From: Ottowia sp.
GTDB taxonomy: Bacteria; Pseudomonadota; Gammaproteobacteria; Burkholderiales; Burkholderiaceae_C
Assembly (NCBI RefSeq): GCF_016703145.1
Contig: NZ_JADJCO010000005.1
Span: forward strand, 992,001 to 1,056,000
DNA: 64,000 bases
Direction of reading: 5' to 3'
Shown piece after piece: positions 53,703 to 62,867 of this stretch. The notes under the pieces were generated by a model, which made no database searches, was not told where the DNA came from, and saw only the letters and a program-made list of their open reading frames with translations. Position 1 is the first letter of the stretch, and the number at the start of each line of letters is the position of its first letter. Made by a program: the position numbers and the translations under genes.

Positions 53703-55403
53703 TTAACCCCCAACATCGCCGCCGTTCCCACCGCCACCGTTCCCACCGCCACCGCCCACGACAGCGCCGGTCCAGCGATGCGGGATGGTCAGGCCGTAGT
53801 TGCCGTTGCCAGCCTTGATCGAGGTGGCCGCGAAGCCCACCACCGGCACCGGGTGGATGGCGGTGGGTGACCCGGACCCGGTCCCCGTGTTCTGGCTCAT
53901 CTGCAGCTTGGCCCAGCCCGCCACGCCCGGCAGCGGGTGCGTCACGCTGTGCGCCGTCACCGCCGCTTGCAGCACCGAGCTGGTGCCGAACTGCAGCGTG
54001 AACACTTCACCGCACGCTTGACCCTCGCCAGGCGAGAAGCCACCCGTCCATCCCCCCGTCTCTTCACGATCCCAGAGCGTGAGTATTGGACGCAGGCACG
54101 CCATCGGGCCGTAGCCGCCAGCGTTGTGGTTCAGCACCAGACGGCCGGTGTACGGGCTCTCGGGGTTGATGAACCCACTAAAACCCATGCTGCCCAGCCA
54201 GTCCGGCAGAATCACCGGGCTGCCGTTGGTGAGCGGCGACAGCGAGTCGTACAGCACCGCGGCGTGGTAGCGGCGCGTCGGCTGCGACACCACCCAGTCC
54301 GTCATCCAGGCCACTCCACCAGCGCCCGCGGCCGTGGCCACGTAGTCGTTCATGATGAATTCCTTGGCCAGGGCTTTGGACAGTTTCACCGCCTGGTCTT
54401 GCGGGTAATCACCCACGATGTACGGCGTGGACAGGTTGGGCAGATCCCACCACTGAGCGGTGATGCCCAGGAGGAACTGGTTGGGCGGCACGGTCATCAG
54501 CGGATCGGAGGTGAACTGCACCACGATCGGGTAAGGCACGTTGCCGGTCATCTGGGGCGAGTAGTTGATCAAGCCAGCACCTTCGGGCGCCACGCCGTTG
54601 ACGCCCAGCGGGGCGGTAGCGGCCAGAACCGCAGTCTGCGCGCCACCATACACGGCGATCTGCTCGGTGTTCAGCACCGCCCACGAGCCCATCAGCTTGC
54701 CCGTGGGGCTGTCCAGGCCCACGGCCAGCGCGTCGGAGGCGGTGGTCAGCACCTGGACCGACTTCAGCACGTCGAGCACTTCGGCCGTGCACGGTGCAAC
54801 GCCTGCCTTGTGCTTGATGGCCGTGTACAGCGGGTTGGGGGTCGCACCGAACGGACCCTTGCTTTGCGCAGGGACGTCGGCCATGGTGTACACCTCGAAG
54901 TAGCCTTCGCGGGTCAGCGCGTTCACCTTGCTCTCATCGCTGAGCTTGGGCAGGCGCAGGGTCTTGAACACGCCAGGCCACTGGTTGGGCGCACCGGCCT
55001 CGGGCAGGGTGCACGATTTGTCGTCGGTGCTCAGCACGGTGCGGCCAGCAGCGTTGCGCGCCAGCGATCCGCTCCACACGTCGCCGGGCGACAGGAACAC
55101 CGTGAAGTCCAGCAGTTCGTCAGAGCCGCTGGCCCCGCGGAAGCGAACCTTCACCACCTTGCCGTTGACCGTGTCGGTGTTGGTGATGTTGAACAGCGAA
55201 CCCATGTTGCCCTGGGTCGTGAAGTACGGCCCGATCAGCATGTGGCCCGTGCCGGCCGGGTGAATCACCAGATCCGAGGCAGGGGCCGTTCCGCCAAGGT
55301 TGGTGCCCTCGATACCCAGCGCGACAACCGCGTGGGCCGTGCTGGCAAGCCCCAGGCCGCCCAGGGCAATTGCTGCGCTCAGCGACAGAATGCTCTTTTT
55401 CAT
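53703..55403 (-). CDS. Large secreted cell-surface protein with glycine-rich tail
   Basis: 566 residues. Signal peptide MKKSILSLSAAIALGGLGLA-STAHA, then an all-beta-looking body without recognised catalytic motifs: GTGHMLIGPYFTTQGNMGSL, LDFTVFLSPGDVWSGSLARN, QFLLGITAQWWDLPNLSTPY. Four to five Cys suggest disulfides. The C-terminus ends with a Gly/Asn tail (VVGGGGGNGGGGNGGDVGG). Related sequences in betaproteobacteria are annotated only as cell-surface proteins. A partial copy of the start region lies just upstream. Confidence 0.7.
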   Translation of the reverse strand: MKKSILSLSAAIALGGLGLASTAHAVVALGIEGTNLGGTAPASDLVIHPAGTGHMLIGPYFTTQGNMGSLFNITNTDTVNGKVVKVRFRGASGSDELLDFTVFLSPGDVWSGSLARNAAGRTVLSTDDKSCTLPEAGAPNQWPGVFKTLRLPKLSDESKVNALTREGYFEVYTMADVPAQSKGPFGATPNPLYTAIKHKAGVAPCTAEVLDVLKSVQVLTTASDALAVGLDSPTGKLMGSWAVLNTEQIAVYGGAQTAVLAATAPLGVNGVAPEGAGLINYSPQMTGNVPYPIVVQFTSDPLMTVPPNQFLLGITAQWWDLPNLSTPYIVGDYPQDQAVKLSKALAKEFIMNDYVATAAGAGGVAWMTDWVVSQPTRRYHAAVLYDSLSPLTNGSPVILPDWLGSMGFSGFINPESPYTGRLVLNHNAGGYGPMACLRPILTLWDREETGGWTGGFSPGEGQACGEVFTLQFGTSSVLQAAVTAHSVTHPLPGVAGWAKLQMSQNTGTGSGSPTAIHPVPVVGFAATSIKAGNGNYGLTIPHRWTGAVVGGGGGNGGGGNGGDVGG

Positions 55404-55484
55404 AGCTAGTCCGCTCTATAGAAAGAAAGTTGAGGGCGCCATTATTGCGACAGAATGCTCTTTCTCATAGCCATGTCCGCTCTG
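55385..55484. repeat. Direct repeat of the surface-protein start region
   Basis: About 34 bp around the start codon (GACAGAATGCTCTTTTTCAT onward) recurs 65 bp upstream (GACAGAATGCTCTTTCTCAT onward) with a few changes. The upstream copy can encode MAMRKSILSQ then a stop, mimicking the signal-peptide start MKKSILSLS. Confidence 0.75.
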
Positions 55485-55766
55485 AACAACTCGCAACCTC
55501 TTGAAGTTGTTGAATATCTCCGGGTTCCCCCGGCGCACGAGGTGCAAGGTTGACCACCGACAACTTAAAAGCCAGCATGTAGTCCCGCTGCGTACGTTTG
55601 ATGCCTGATTTCATTGGATGGTTTTCATGCACCATCTGCTGGGGATGGTTGTACGGAATATCCAGATTGCACGGATAGTCCGCATTCTCCGCCGGCAGGC
55701 CGGACGGGATCCGACGACAAGGCGCTGGGCGGCGGCGGGCGATTGAAAACTGATACGCTCGCCCGC
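55404..55766. other. Divergent promoter spacer
   Basis: 363 bp between the surface protein and the efflux gene. Apart from the signal-peptide duplication I see no gene, terminator or named site. Confidence 0.4.
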
Positions 55767-57026
55767 GTGTCCACCCAGCCCCAGGCCGGCGGCGCGCCGC
55801 GCGGCGCCGCGGCGGCCATGCCCCCCCTGATCGTCGTCGTCCTGCTGGCCCTGCTGCTGGGCCTGCAGCCGGTCACCACCGACGTGGTCCTGCCCGCCCT
55901 GCCGGCGCTGCAGGCCGACCTGGGCGCGTCGATGCACCAGGTGCAGATGACCTTTGCCGCGCTGATGCTGGCCTTCGGCGTCTCGCAGCTCGCGTGGGGG
56001 CCGCTGTCGGACCGCTTAGGCCGGCGGCCGGTGCTGCTGGCGGGCATGGGGGCCTACGTGCTGGCCTCCCTCGCCTGCGTGGTGGCGCCGACCATGCCGC
56101 TGCTGATCCTGGCGCGCATCGCGCAGGGCGCCGCCATGGGCGCGGCGGTGATGTGCGCGCGCGCCATCGTGCGCGACCTGTACCCGCCGCTGGAGGGCGC
56201 GCGCATGATGTCCAAGGGCCTGTCGGGCCTGGGCGCCATCGCCATCGTCTGCGCGCCGCTGGGCGGGTTGATGGCGGCGTGGCTGCACTGGCGCGCGGCC
56301 TTCGCGGTGCTGGGGGTGTTCGGCATCGGCACGCTGGCGGTGCTGGCGCTGCGCTTCCGGGAAACCAATGCCGCGCCCAACCCGCACGCGCTGGCGCCGC
56401 GCACGCTGTGGCGGTCGTGGACGTGCATCGCGCGGCACCCCACGTTCATCGCCTATTCGCTGCTGGCCACGTCGTCCTACGTGGGGCTGTTCACCTTCCT
56501 GGCGGCGTCGTCCTTCGTGCTGATCGAGGCGCTGGGCCTGAGCCAGCTGGCCTACGGCGCCATCATGGCGGGGCTGTCGGCGCTGTACATCGTCGGCACC
56601 GTCGCCTGCCGGCGGCTGCTGCCGCGCTGGGGCCTGCGCCGCACGGTGGCGGTGGCGGGCGGCCTGACCTTCACCGCCGGCGTGCTGATGGCCGCGCTGG
56701 CCTGGTTCGGCTGGGGCCGGCCCTGGTACGGGGCCTGGGCCTTGGTGCTGCCGCAGGCGCTGTTCATCCTGGCGCACGGCGTGCACCAGCCGGTGGGCCA
56801 GAGCGGCACGGTGGCGCCGTTTCCGCGCATGGCGGGAGCGGCCTCGGCGCTGAACGGCTTCATCATGATGGCCGCCGCCTTTCCCGTGGGCCTGTGGCTG
56901 GGCCGCGCGATGGACGGCACGGCCCGCCCCCTGGCCCTGGGCTTCGGGCTGGCGTGCATGGTGGTCGCCTTCACCGCATGGACTTTGGTACAGCGCCATG
57001 GCCAACCCGACCCCGAGCCGGCCTGA
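55767..57026 (+). CDS. Bcr/CflA family drug efflux MFS transporter
   Basis: 419 residues with a GTG start; an ATG 17 codons later (MPPLIVVVLLALLLGL) is possible. Twelve membrane helices with the MFS loop WGPLSDRLGRRPVLLAGM and the drug:H+ antiporter motif C-like region (LGAIAIVCAPLGGLM). TTDVVLPALPALQADLGASM at the first loop is typical of Bcr/CflA. Likely exports chloramphenicol-like or other drugs. Its 3' end overlaps miaA by 29 bp. Confidence 0.88.
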   Translation: MSTQPQAGGAPRGAAAAMPPLIVVVLLALLLGLQPVTTDVVLPALPALQADLGASMHQVQMTFAALMLAFGVSQLAWGPLSDRLGRRPVLLAGMGAYVLASLACVVAPTMPLLILARIAQGAAMGAAVMCARAIVRDLYPPLEGARMMSKGLSGLGAIAIVCAPLGGLMAAWLHWRAAFAVLGVFGIGTLAVLALRFRETNAAPNPHALAPRTLWRSWTCIARHPTFIAYSLLATSSYVGLFTFLAASSFVLIEALGLSQLAYGAIMAGLSALYIVGTVACRRLLPRWGLRRTVAVAGGLTFTAGVLMAALAWFGWGRPWYGAWALVLPQALFILAHGVHQPVGQSGTVAPFPRMAGAASALNGFIMMAAAFPVGLWLGRAMDGTARPLALGFGLACMVVAFTAWTLVQRHGQPDPEPA

Positions 57027-57978
57027 GGCGCCGATCCAGGCGCTGTGCCTGGCCGGCCCCACGGCCAGCGGCAAGAGCGCGCTGGCGCTGGCGCTGGCCG
57101 AGCGCTGGCCGGTGGAGGTCATCAGCGTCGATTCGGCCCTGGTGTACCGCGGCATGGACATCGGCACCGCCAAGCCCACGCCCGGGGAGCGCGCCGCCGC
57201 GCCGCACCACCTGATCGACATCCGCGACCCGCGCGAGGCCTACAGCGCCGCCGAGTTCGCGCGCGACGCGCGGCGCCTGATGGGCGAGATCCGCGCGCGC
57301 GGCCGGCTGCCGCTGCTGGTGGGCGGCACGATGCTGTACTTCAAGGCGCTGCTCGAAGGACTGGACGCCCTGCCGGCCGCCGACCCCGCCGTGCGTGCCG
57401 CGCTGGAGGCCGAGGCGCGCGCGCGCGGCTGGCCGGCGCTGCACGCCGAGCTGGCGCGCGTGGACCCCGCCACCGCCGCGCGGCTGGCCCCGGCCGACGG
57501 CCAGCGCATCCAGCGCGCGCTGGAGGTGTGGCGCGTCACCGGGCGGCCCCTGTCCACCTTCCACACTGCAAAATCAGGAGCTGCTGACGAAGAATGGATG
57601 CGGGCTACACCGCTTTTTTCCTTGGAACCACGGGACCGCGCCTGGTTGCACGAGCGCATCGCGCGCCGCTTCGACGCGATGCTGGCCGGGGGCTTTCTGG
57701 ACGAGGTGGCGGCGCTGCGCGCGCGCGGCGACCTGACGCCCGACCTGCCCTCGATGCGCTGCATCGGCTACCGGCAGGCGTGGGAGGCGCTGGAGGCGGG
57801 CCGGCCGCTGGCCGAGCTGCGCGAGCGCGGCATCGCCGCCACGCGCCAGTTGGCCAAGCGCCAGCTCACCTGGCTGCGCGGCATGGCCGGCCGGCACGTG
57901 CTGGCGATCGATCAGGAAGCCCGTCCGGCCGAGCTGGCGAAGGGCCTGCTTCAGGCCCTGGGCATTGGCCGGGCTTGA
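56998..57978 (+). CDS. miaA: tRNA dimethylallyltransferase
   Basis: 326 residues: Walker A-like LAGPTASGKSALALALAE (20-27), ISVDSALVYRGMDIGTAKP, HHLIDIRDPREAYSAAEFAR, GRLPLLVGGTMLYFKALLEG, DGQRIQRALEVWRVTGRPL, and the tRNA-binding end MRCIGYRQAWEALE, RQLAKRQLTWLRGM. It adds the isopentenyl group to A37. Residues about 190-208 come from a dispersed element, just before the conserved LEPRDRAWLHERI. Overlap with the MFS gene suggests coexpression. Confidence 0.94.
   Translation: MANPTPSRPEAPIQALCLAGPTASGKSALALALAERWPVEVISVDSALVYRGMDIGTAKPTPGERAAAPHHLIDIRDPREAYSAAEFARDARRLMGEIRARGRLPLLVGGTMLYFKALLEGLDALPAADPAVRAALEAEARARGWPALHAELARVDPATAARLAPADGQRIQRALEVWRVTGRPLSTFHTAKSGAADEEWMRATPLFSLEPRDRAWLHERIARRFDAMLAGGFLDEVAALRARGDLTPDLPSMRCIGYRQAWEALEAGRPLAELRERGIAATRQLAKRQLTWLRGMAGRHVLAIDQEARPAELAKGLLQALGIGRA
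57566..57620 (+). repeat. Dispersed element, copy 11, in frame inside miaA
   Basis: GCAAAATCAGGAGCTGCTGA, then AATGGATGCGGGCTACACCG and CTTTTTTCC: family frame (AGCT, ATGCGGGCTA, T-rich end) with changes. It encodes AKSGAADEEWMRATPLFS. Confidence 0.5.
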
Positions 57979-57987
57979 GCGCGGGCG

Positions 57988-58541
57988 CTACACCCAACGC
58001 GCGAGTTCCGCCACGTCCTCCGCGAAGAGCTGGCCCTTCTCGGCTTGCGCCACACGCCCGTCCTTGCCGCGCACCACCGTCACGGGCAGGCCTTCGGGCT
58101 TGGGGTAGGCGCGCGCCAGGTCGGGGCCGAGCCAGACGGCGGGAAAGGTGTAGCCCTTGCGGCGCAGGTAGGCCAGGGCGTCGCCGGACTGGCGGTCGAT
58201 GGACAGCGCCAGCATCCGCAGGCCGCGCCGCGCTGCGCCGCCCACAGCTTCTGCATCTCGGGGCTTTGCTGCGCGCAGAAGGGGCACCAGCTGGCCCACC
58301 AGTACAGCACCAGCACCCGGCCCTCGGCCTGCGCGGGCTCGAAGCGGCCGCCGTCCAGCAGCGCGGCCGGCACCAGCGGCAGGATGCTGCCGACGGCGGG
58401 CAGGGGCGCTTCTTTTTTCTCGCGCGCCAGCGCCCAGGCCGGCGCCAGCGCGCCGGCGGCGCCCAGATGCAGCAGGCGGCGGCGTGACCAGGTCGAGTCG
58501 TGCATCCAGCTTCTCCAATGCAAGGCCATCAGTTTGCTCAT
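57988..58541 (-). pseudogene. TlpA-like thioredoxin-family protein, frameshifted
   Basis: The N-terminal part has a twin-arginine-like signal (SRRRLLHLGAAGALAPAWAL) and the redox motif WWASWCPFCAQQSPEMQKLW in one frame; GLRMLALSIDRQSGDALAYL, RKGYTFPAVWLGPDLARAYP and GLPVTVVRGKDGRVAQ are in the other. The shift lies at about 58215-58235 in a GC-rich run. The protein would be a periplasmic thiol-disulfide oxidoreductase with CPFC active site. It lies between convergent miaA and divergent moaA. Confidence 0.82.
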
Positions 58542-58614
58542 GGTAGCGCCGAGGCCGCGGCGCCCGCATGGCACCACCGCCGTGTCGCCGCGTCCGCTTC
58601 GGGATAATCCGCCC

Positions 58615-59745
58615 ATGGGTGAACGCGTCATACCCCTCATCGACCAGCGTGCCGCCGCGCGGTGGGTGCCCGTGCCCGCGTTCGCGCCCACCGGCGAGTT
58701 GCTGGATGCGCGAGGGCGCCCTCTGCACGACCTGCGCATCAGCGTCACCGACCGCTGCAACTTCCGCTGCAGCTACTGCATGCCCAAGGAGGTGTTCGAC
58801 AGCCGCTACCAGTACCTGCCGCACGGCGATCTGCTCAGCTTCGAGGAGATCACGCGGCTGGCGCGCCTGTTCGTCGCGCGCGGCGTGACCAAGCTGCGCC
58901 TGACCGGCGGCGAGCCGCTGCTGCGCAAGGGCATCGAGCGGCTGGTCGGGCAACTGGCCGCGCTGCGCACCCCCGGCGGCGAGCCGCTGGACATCACGCT
59001 GACCACCAACGGCGCCCTGCTGGCGCGCAAGGCGGCCACGCTGGCCGCCGCCGGGCTGCGGCGCGTCACCGTCAGCCTGGACGGCCTGCAGGACGAGGTG
59101 TTCCGCCGCATGAACGACGTCCAGTTCCCCGTCGCCGAGGTGCTGGCCGGCATCGAGGCGGCGCACGCGGCCGGGCTGGCGCCGGTCAAGGTCAACATGG
59201 TGGTCAAGCGCGGCACCAACGAGCACGAGATCCTGCCCATGGCGCGGCACTTCCGCGGCAGCGGCATCACGCTGCGCTTCATCGAGTACATGGACGTGGG
59301 CGCCACCAACGGCTGGCGCATGGACGAGGTGCTGCCTTCGGCCGAGGTCGTGCGCCGGCTGCAGGCCGAATTCCCCCTGGTGGCGCTCGATCCCGCCGCG
59401 CCGGGCGAGACCGCCGAGCGCTGGGGCCACGCGGGGGCCGACGGCCGGCACGACCCGGCGCTGGGCGAAGTCGGCGTCATCAGCAGTGTCACCCACGCCT
59501 TCTGCGGCGGCTGCAGCCGCGCGCGCCTGTCCACCGATGGCCGCATGTACCTGTGCCTGTTCGCCACCCAGGGGTACGACCTGCGCGCCCTGCTGCGCGG
59601 CGGCGCCGGCGACGAGGCCATCGCCGGCGCCATCGCCGCCCTCTGGCAGGGCCGCGCCGACCGCTACAGCGAGCTGCGCGCCAGCCTGCCGGCCGACGCC
59701 GAGGGCGGCGCGCGGCGGGTCGAGATGAGCTACATCGGGGGATGA
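58615..59745 (+). CDS. moaA: GTP 3',8-cyclase MoaA
   Basis: 376 residues. Radical SAM cluster C48-x3-C52-x2-C55 (RCNFRCSYCMPKEV), GGEPLLRKGIERL, and the second 4Fe-4S site FCGGCSRARLSTDGRMYLCL; the C-terminus ends in Gly-Gly (MSYIGG), needed for activity. First step of molybdopterin synthesis. The stop overlaps the mobA start (ATGA). The N-terminus carries about 30 extra residues before LHDLRISVTD. Confidence 0.96.
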   Translation: MGERVIPLIDQRAAARWVPVPAFAPTGELLDARGRPLHDLRISVTDRCNFRCSYCMPKEVFDSRYQYLPHGDLLSFEEITRLARLFVARGVTKLRLTGGEPLLRKGIERLVGQLAALRTPGGEPLDITLTTNGALLARKAATLAAAGLRRVTVSLDGLQDEVFRRMNDVQFPVAEVLAGIEAAHAAGLAPVKVNMVVKRGTNEHEILPMARHFRGSGITLRFIEYMDVGATNGWRMDEVLPSAEVVRRLQAEFPLVALDPAAPGETAERWGHAGADGRHDPALGEVGVISSVTHAFCGGCSRARLSTDGRMYLCLFATQGYDLRALLRGGAGDEAIAGAIAALWQGRADRYSELRASLPADAEGGARRVEMSYIGG

Positions 59746-60464
59746 GCGGCCCCATGGCATCGCCGCCGCCAGTCACGTCGCGGGACATCACCGCCCTCCT
59801 CCTGGCCGGCGGCCAGGGCACGCGCATGGGCAGGGCGGACAAGGGGCTGCAGCCCTTTCGCGGCGTGCCGCTGGCGCTGCACGCGCTGCGGCGGCTGCGG
59901 CGACAGAGCCTGCCGCCGGCCGCGGTGATGATCAGCGCCAACCGCCACCTGGCCGACTACGCTGCCTTCGGCGCGCCCGTGTGGCCCGACGCCGTGCCTG
60001 GCCACGCCGGGCCACTGGCGGGTTTTCTGGCGGCGTTGGAGCACTGCCAAACCCCGCTGCTGCTCACCCTGCCCTGCGACGTTCCCCACTTTCCGCTATC
60101 GCTTTGCGAGCGCCTGGCGCAAGCCCTGTGCGAGCAAACGGCCGATATCGCCATGGCCGCCGCGCTTGGCGGCGACGAGCCCGGCGCGGCCCGCCTGCGC
60201 ACGCAGCCCGTGTTCTGCCTGCTGCGCGCCACGCTGCGGGACAGCCTGGCCGGCTTCATGCAGGCGGGCGGGCGCAAGGTCGATGCCTGGGCCGCGCAGC
60301 ACCGGCGGGTCATCGTGCCCTTCGACGCGCCGAGCGACGATCCGCGCGCCTTCGCCAACGCCAATACGCTGGAAGAGCTGCGCCGGCTGGAGCGCGCCGA
60401 GAATCAGAGCCCGTTTACGATCCCCCCATGCCCTACACCGCCGCCTTCACCCCCGAGACCCTGA
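59742..60464 (+). CDS. mobA: Molybdenum cofactor guanylyltransferase
   Basis: 240 residues: ALLLAGGQGTRMGRADKGLQ (nucleotide-binding), LLTLPCDVPHFPLSLCERLA, RTQPVFCLLRATLRDSLAGF, ANANTLEELRRLE. It attaches GMP to molybdopterin. Translationally coupled to moaA. The last 15 residues (PPCPTPPPSPPRP) are Pro-rich and overlap the thioredoxin start; the conserved part ends near RRLERAEN. Confidence 0.93.
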   Translation: MSGPMASPPPVTSRDITALLLAGGQGTRMGRADKGLQPFRGVPLALHALRRLRRQSLPPAAVMISANRHLADYAAFGAPVWPDAVPGHAGPLAGFLAALEHCQTPLLLTLPCDVPHFPLSLCERLAQALCEQTADIAMAAALGGDEPGAARLRTQPVFCLLRATLRDSLAGFMQAGGRKVDAWAAQHRRVIVPFDAPSDDPRAFANANTLEELRRLERAENQSPFTIPPCPTPPPSPPRP

Positions 60465-60763
60465 CCCGCGCCGACGTGGACGCCGCGCGCGGCCCCCTGG
60501 TGCTGGAGTTCGGCACCCACTGGTGCGGCTGGTGCCAGGGCGCGCAGCCGCACGTCCAGGCGGCGTTCTCGCAGGCCGGCGCCGAGGTGCCGCACGTCAA
60601 GGTCGAGGACGGCCCCGGCCGCCGGCTGGGGCGCAGCTTCGGCATCAAGCTGTGGCCGACGCTGGTGTTCCTGAAGGACGGCGTTGAGGTGGCACGGCTG
60701 GTGCGGCCGCACCAGCCGCGGGAGATCGCGCAGACGCTGCGGCAGATCCAGCCGCCGGCCTGA
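60428..60763 (+). CDS. Thioredoxin family protein with CGWC active site
   Basis: 111 residues: LVLEFGTHWCGWCQGAQPHV with C33-G-W-C36 and cis-Pro loop KLWPTLVFLKDGVEVARLVR. A cytosolic thioredoxin-like fold; Trp in place of Pro in the active site resembles some glutaredoxin- or DsbC-like partners rather than thioredoxin A. It overlaps mobA by 37 bp and is probably in the moaA-mobA unit. Confidence 0.85.
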   Translation: MPYTAAFTPETLTRADVDAARGPLVLEFGTHWCGWCQGAQPHVQAAFSQAGAEVPHVKVEDGPGRRLGRSFGIKLWPTLVFLKDGVEVARLVRPHQPREIAQTLRQIQPPA

Positions 60764-60891
60764 CGCCCAGGGCCGGCCCCCCGACTGCCGGGACATGGGC
60801 CTTCGCCGGCAAGCCTGCGCCCGGGTCACTATCATCCGTTGCCCGTCGGGCCACGGCACCGCGGCGGCTTCAGACATAAGCAAAAAACATC

Positions 60892-62109
60892 ATGTTCACC
60901 ACCCTCAGAGCCTCGGGCGCCATGACCATCACCCTGGCGGCCGCCGGCATCCTGATGATCACCATGGGCGCGCGCCAGTCCATCGGCCTGTTCGTGGGGC
61001 CGATCAACACGTCCACCGGCCTGGGCATCGCCACCATCAGCTTCGCCCTGGCGGTGGCGCAGTTCACCTGGGGCGCGATTCAGCCGATCGCCGGCGCGGC
61101 GGCCGATCGCTGGGGACCGCGCGCGGTGCTGGTCGGCGGCATCGTGGTGATGGCGCTGGGCACGGCGCTGACGCCGCTGATGGGTTCGGGCATCGGCCTG
61201 GTGTTCGCCCAGGGCCTGCTGGTGGCCATGGGCGCGGGCGCGGGCAGCTTCTCGGTGCTGATCGGCGCGGCGGCGCAGCGCATGCCGGCCGAGGCGCGCG
61301 GCACGGCCTCGGGCGTGATCAACGCTGGCGGCTCGCTGGGGCAGTTCGTGTTCGCGCCGGTGGCGCAAAAGCTGATCCAGCTGCTGGGCTGGATGGGCGC
61401 CATGTACACGCTGGCCGTGATCTCGCTGGCGGCGCTGCCGCTGGTGGGCCGGGTGACCCGGGGCGGGCAGGCCCCGGCCGCCCCGGCGGCGGGCGAGCAG
61501 GGCCTGCGCGCGACCGTGAAGGGCGCACTGGGCGACCGCAGCTACCTGCTGCTGCACGCGGGCTTCTTCACCTGCGGCTTCCACATCGCCTTCCTGGTCA
61601 CGCACCTGCCGACCGAGGTGGACCTGTGCGGCCTGCCGCCTTCGGTGGCGAGCTGGTCGCTGGCGCTGATCGGGCTGGCCAACGTGGTCGGCAGCCTGGT
61701 GACCGGCCACCTGGTGGGCCAGTACCGCAGCAAGATGATCCTGGCGATCATGTACGGCAGCCGCGCCGCGCTGGTGCTGTGGTACCTGATGATGCCGCGC
61801 GAGCCCTGGGTGTTCTACGTCTTCGCCGTCGGCCTGGGCCTGACCTGGTTGGCCACGGTGCCGCCCACGGCGGGCCTGGTGGGCAAGCTGTTCGGCGTGC
61901 GCTACCTGGGCACGCTGTTCGGGCTGACGCTGCTGAGCCACCAGATCGGCGGCTTCCTGGGCGCGTGGCTGGGCGGCCTGGCGATCACGCGCTTCGGCGA
62001 CTACACGTGGATGTGGTGGGCCGACATCGCGCTGGCGCTGCTGGCCGCCGTGCTGAACCTGCCGATCCGCGAAGCGCGCATCGCGCGCACCGCGCCCGCC
62101 GCCGCCTGA
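60892..62109 (+). CDS. MFS transporter
   Basis: 405 residues, twelve membrane helices: ITLAAAGILMITMGARQSIG, IQPIAGAAADRWGPRAVLVG (loop 2-3 motif), FSVLIGAAAQRMPAEARGTA, SGVINAGGSLGQFVFAPVAQ, GFHIAFLVTHLPTEVDLCGL. It resembles the oxalate/formate-antiporter-like and monocarboxylate group; the substrate is not identifiable. A thioesterase gene follows 23 bp downstream, so the pair may handle an acyl compound. Confidence 0.85.
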   Translation: MFTTLRASGAMTITLAAAGILMITMGARQSIGLFVGPINTSTGLGIATISFALAVAQFTWGAIQPIAGAAADRWGPRAVLVGGIVVMALGTALTPLMGSGIGLVFAQGLLVAMGAGAGSFSVLIGAAAQRMPAEARGTASGVINAGGSLGQFVFAPVAQKLIQLLGWMGAMYTLAVISLAALPLVGRVTRGGQAPAAPAAGEQGLRATVKGALGDRSYLLLHAGFFTCGFHIAFLVTHLPTEVDLCGLPPSVASWSLALIGLANVVGSLVTGHLVGQYRSKMILAIMYGSRAALVLWYLMMPREPWVFYVFAVGLGLTWLATVPPTAGLVGKLFGVRYLGTLFGLTLLSHQIGGFLGAWLGGLAITRFGDYTWMWWADIALALLAAVLNLPIREARIARTAPAAA

Positions 62110-62132
62110 ACCTTGAACCTGGAGAACACGCC

Positions 62133-62564
62133 ATGCCCTTGCTGCGCCCCGAAGTCACCGTCGATGCCCTCAACCAGCGCAGCCCCGGCCACCTGCCGGG
62201 CTTCCTGGGGATCCACATCCTGGAACTGGCCGAGGGCCGGCTGGCGAGCCGCATGCCGGTGGAACAGCTGCACTTCGCGTCCAACGGCTACCTGCACGCG
62301 GCCAGCGTGGTGGCGCTGGCGGACACCTCGTGCGGCTACGCGACGGTGGCGCATCTGCCGGCCGGCGCGCAGTCCTTCACCACCATCGAGTTGAAAAGCA
62401 ACCACCTGGGGACGGTGAAGGAAGGCGCCATCGCCTGCGTCGCCACGGCGCAGCACCTGGGACGCAACACGCAGGTGTGGGATGCGGTGGTGACCGACGA
62501 GGCGTCGGGCCGCACCATCGCTCTGTTCCGCTGCACGCAGATGGTGCTTTGGCCGAAGGGCTGA
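62133..62564 (+). CDS. PaaI-family thioesterase (second copy)
   Basis: 143 residues: LNQRSPGHLPGFLGIHILEL, HFASNGYLHAASVVALADTS (hotdog helix region with NGYLHAASVVALAD), TTIELKSNHLGTVKEGAIAC, RNTQVWDAVVTDEASGRTIA. Probably cleaves acyl-CoA esters. Cotranscribed with the MFS gene. It differs from the 43.7-kb thioesterase in length and in the His-Gly-Gly loop, which here is LHA. Confidence 0.85.
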   Translation: MPLLRPEVTVDALNQRSPGHLPGFLGIHILELAEGRLASRMPVEQLHFASNGYLHAASVVALADTSCGYATVAHLPAGAQSFTTIELKSNHLGTVKEGAIACVATAQHLGRNTQVWDAVVTDEASGRTIALFRCTQMVLWPKG

Positions 62565-62632
62565 TTTTTGAGCTGAATCGGGTTTCATCCCGCGTGGATA
62601 TTGTGGTTGAAGCTATCAAATTTGATGGTTCT
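62564..62632 (-). repeat. Dispersed element, copy 12
   Basis: Minus strand: CATCAAATTTGATAGCTTCA, then ACCACAATATCCACGCGGGA and TGAAACCCGATTCAGC: near-consensus. It starts at the thioesterase stop. Confidence 0.65.
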
Positions 62633-62867
62633 TGTTGTTGGATGAGCTGTCGGGCTGGGCCGAGGTCGGCCAGGCGCCGGGCGCTCTTGCATCCACCCCA
62701 GGCCGGGTGCTGGCAGCGCAGGGCCAGCACCGCCAACTCGGCGACCCGGGGGCTGCGCGCGGGCCAGGTGTGCGGGCGTTCCCGGTCTGGACATCGTGCA
62801 AGAAAAAGTGGGTCGCCCACTGGGGCGAATTCCCGGCCTACAGCGCCTCCAACCAACCGAGGATAAC

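Noticed and set aside
53703..53790. Gly/Asn-rich tail as a sign of a PE_PGRS-like or sorting signal
   Set aside because: No hydrophobic helix or basic end follows; it is just a low-complexity C-terminus.
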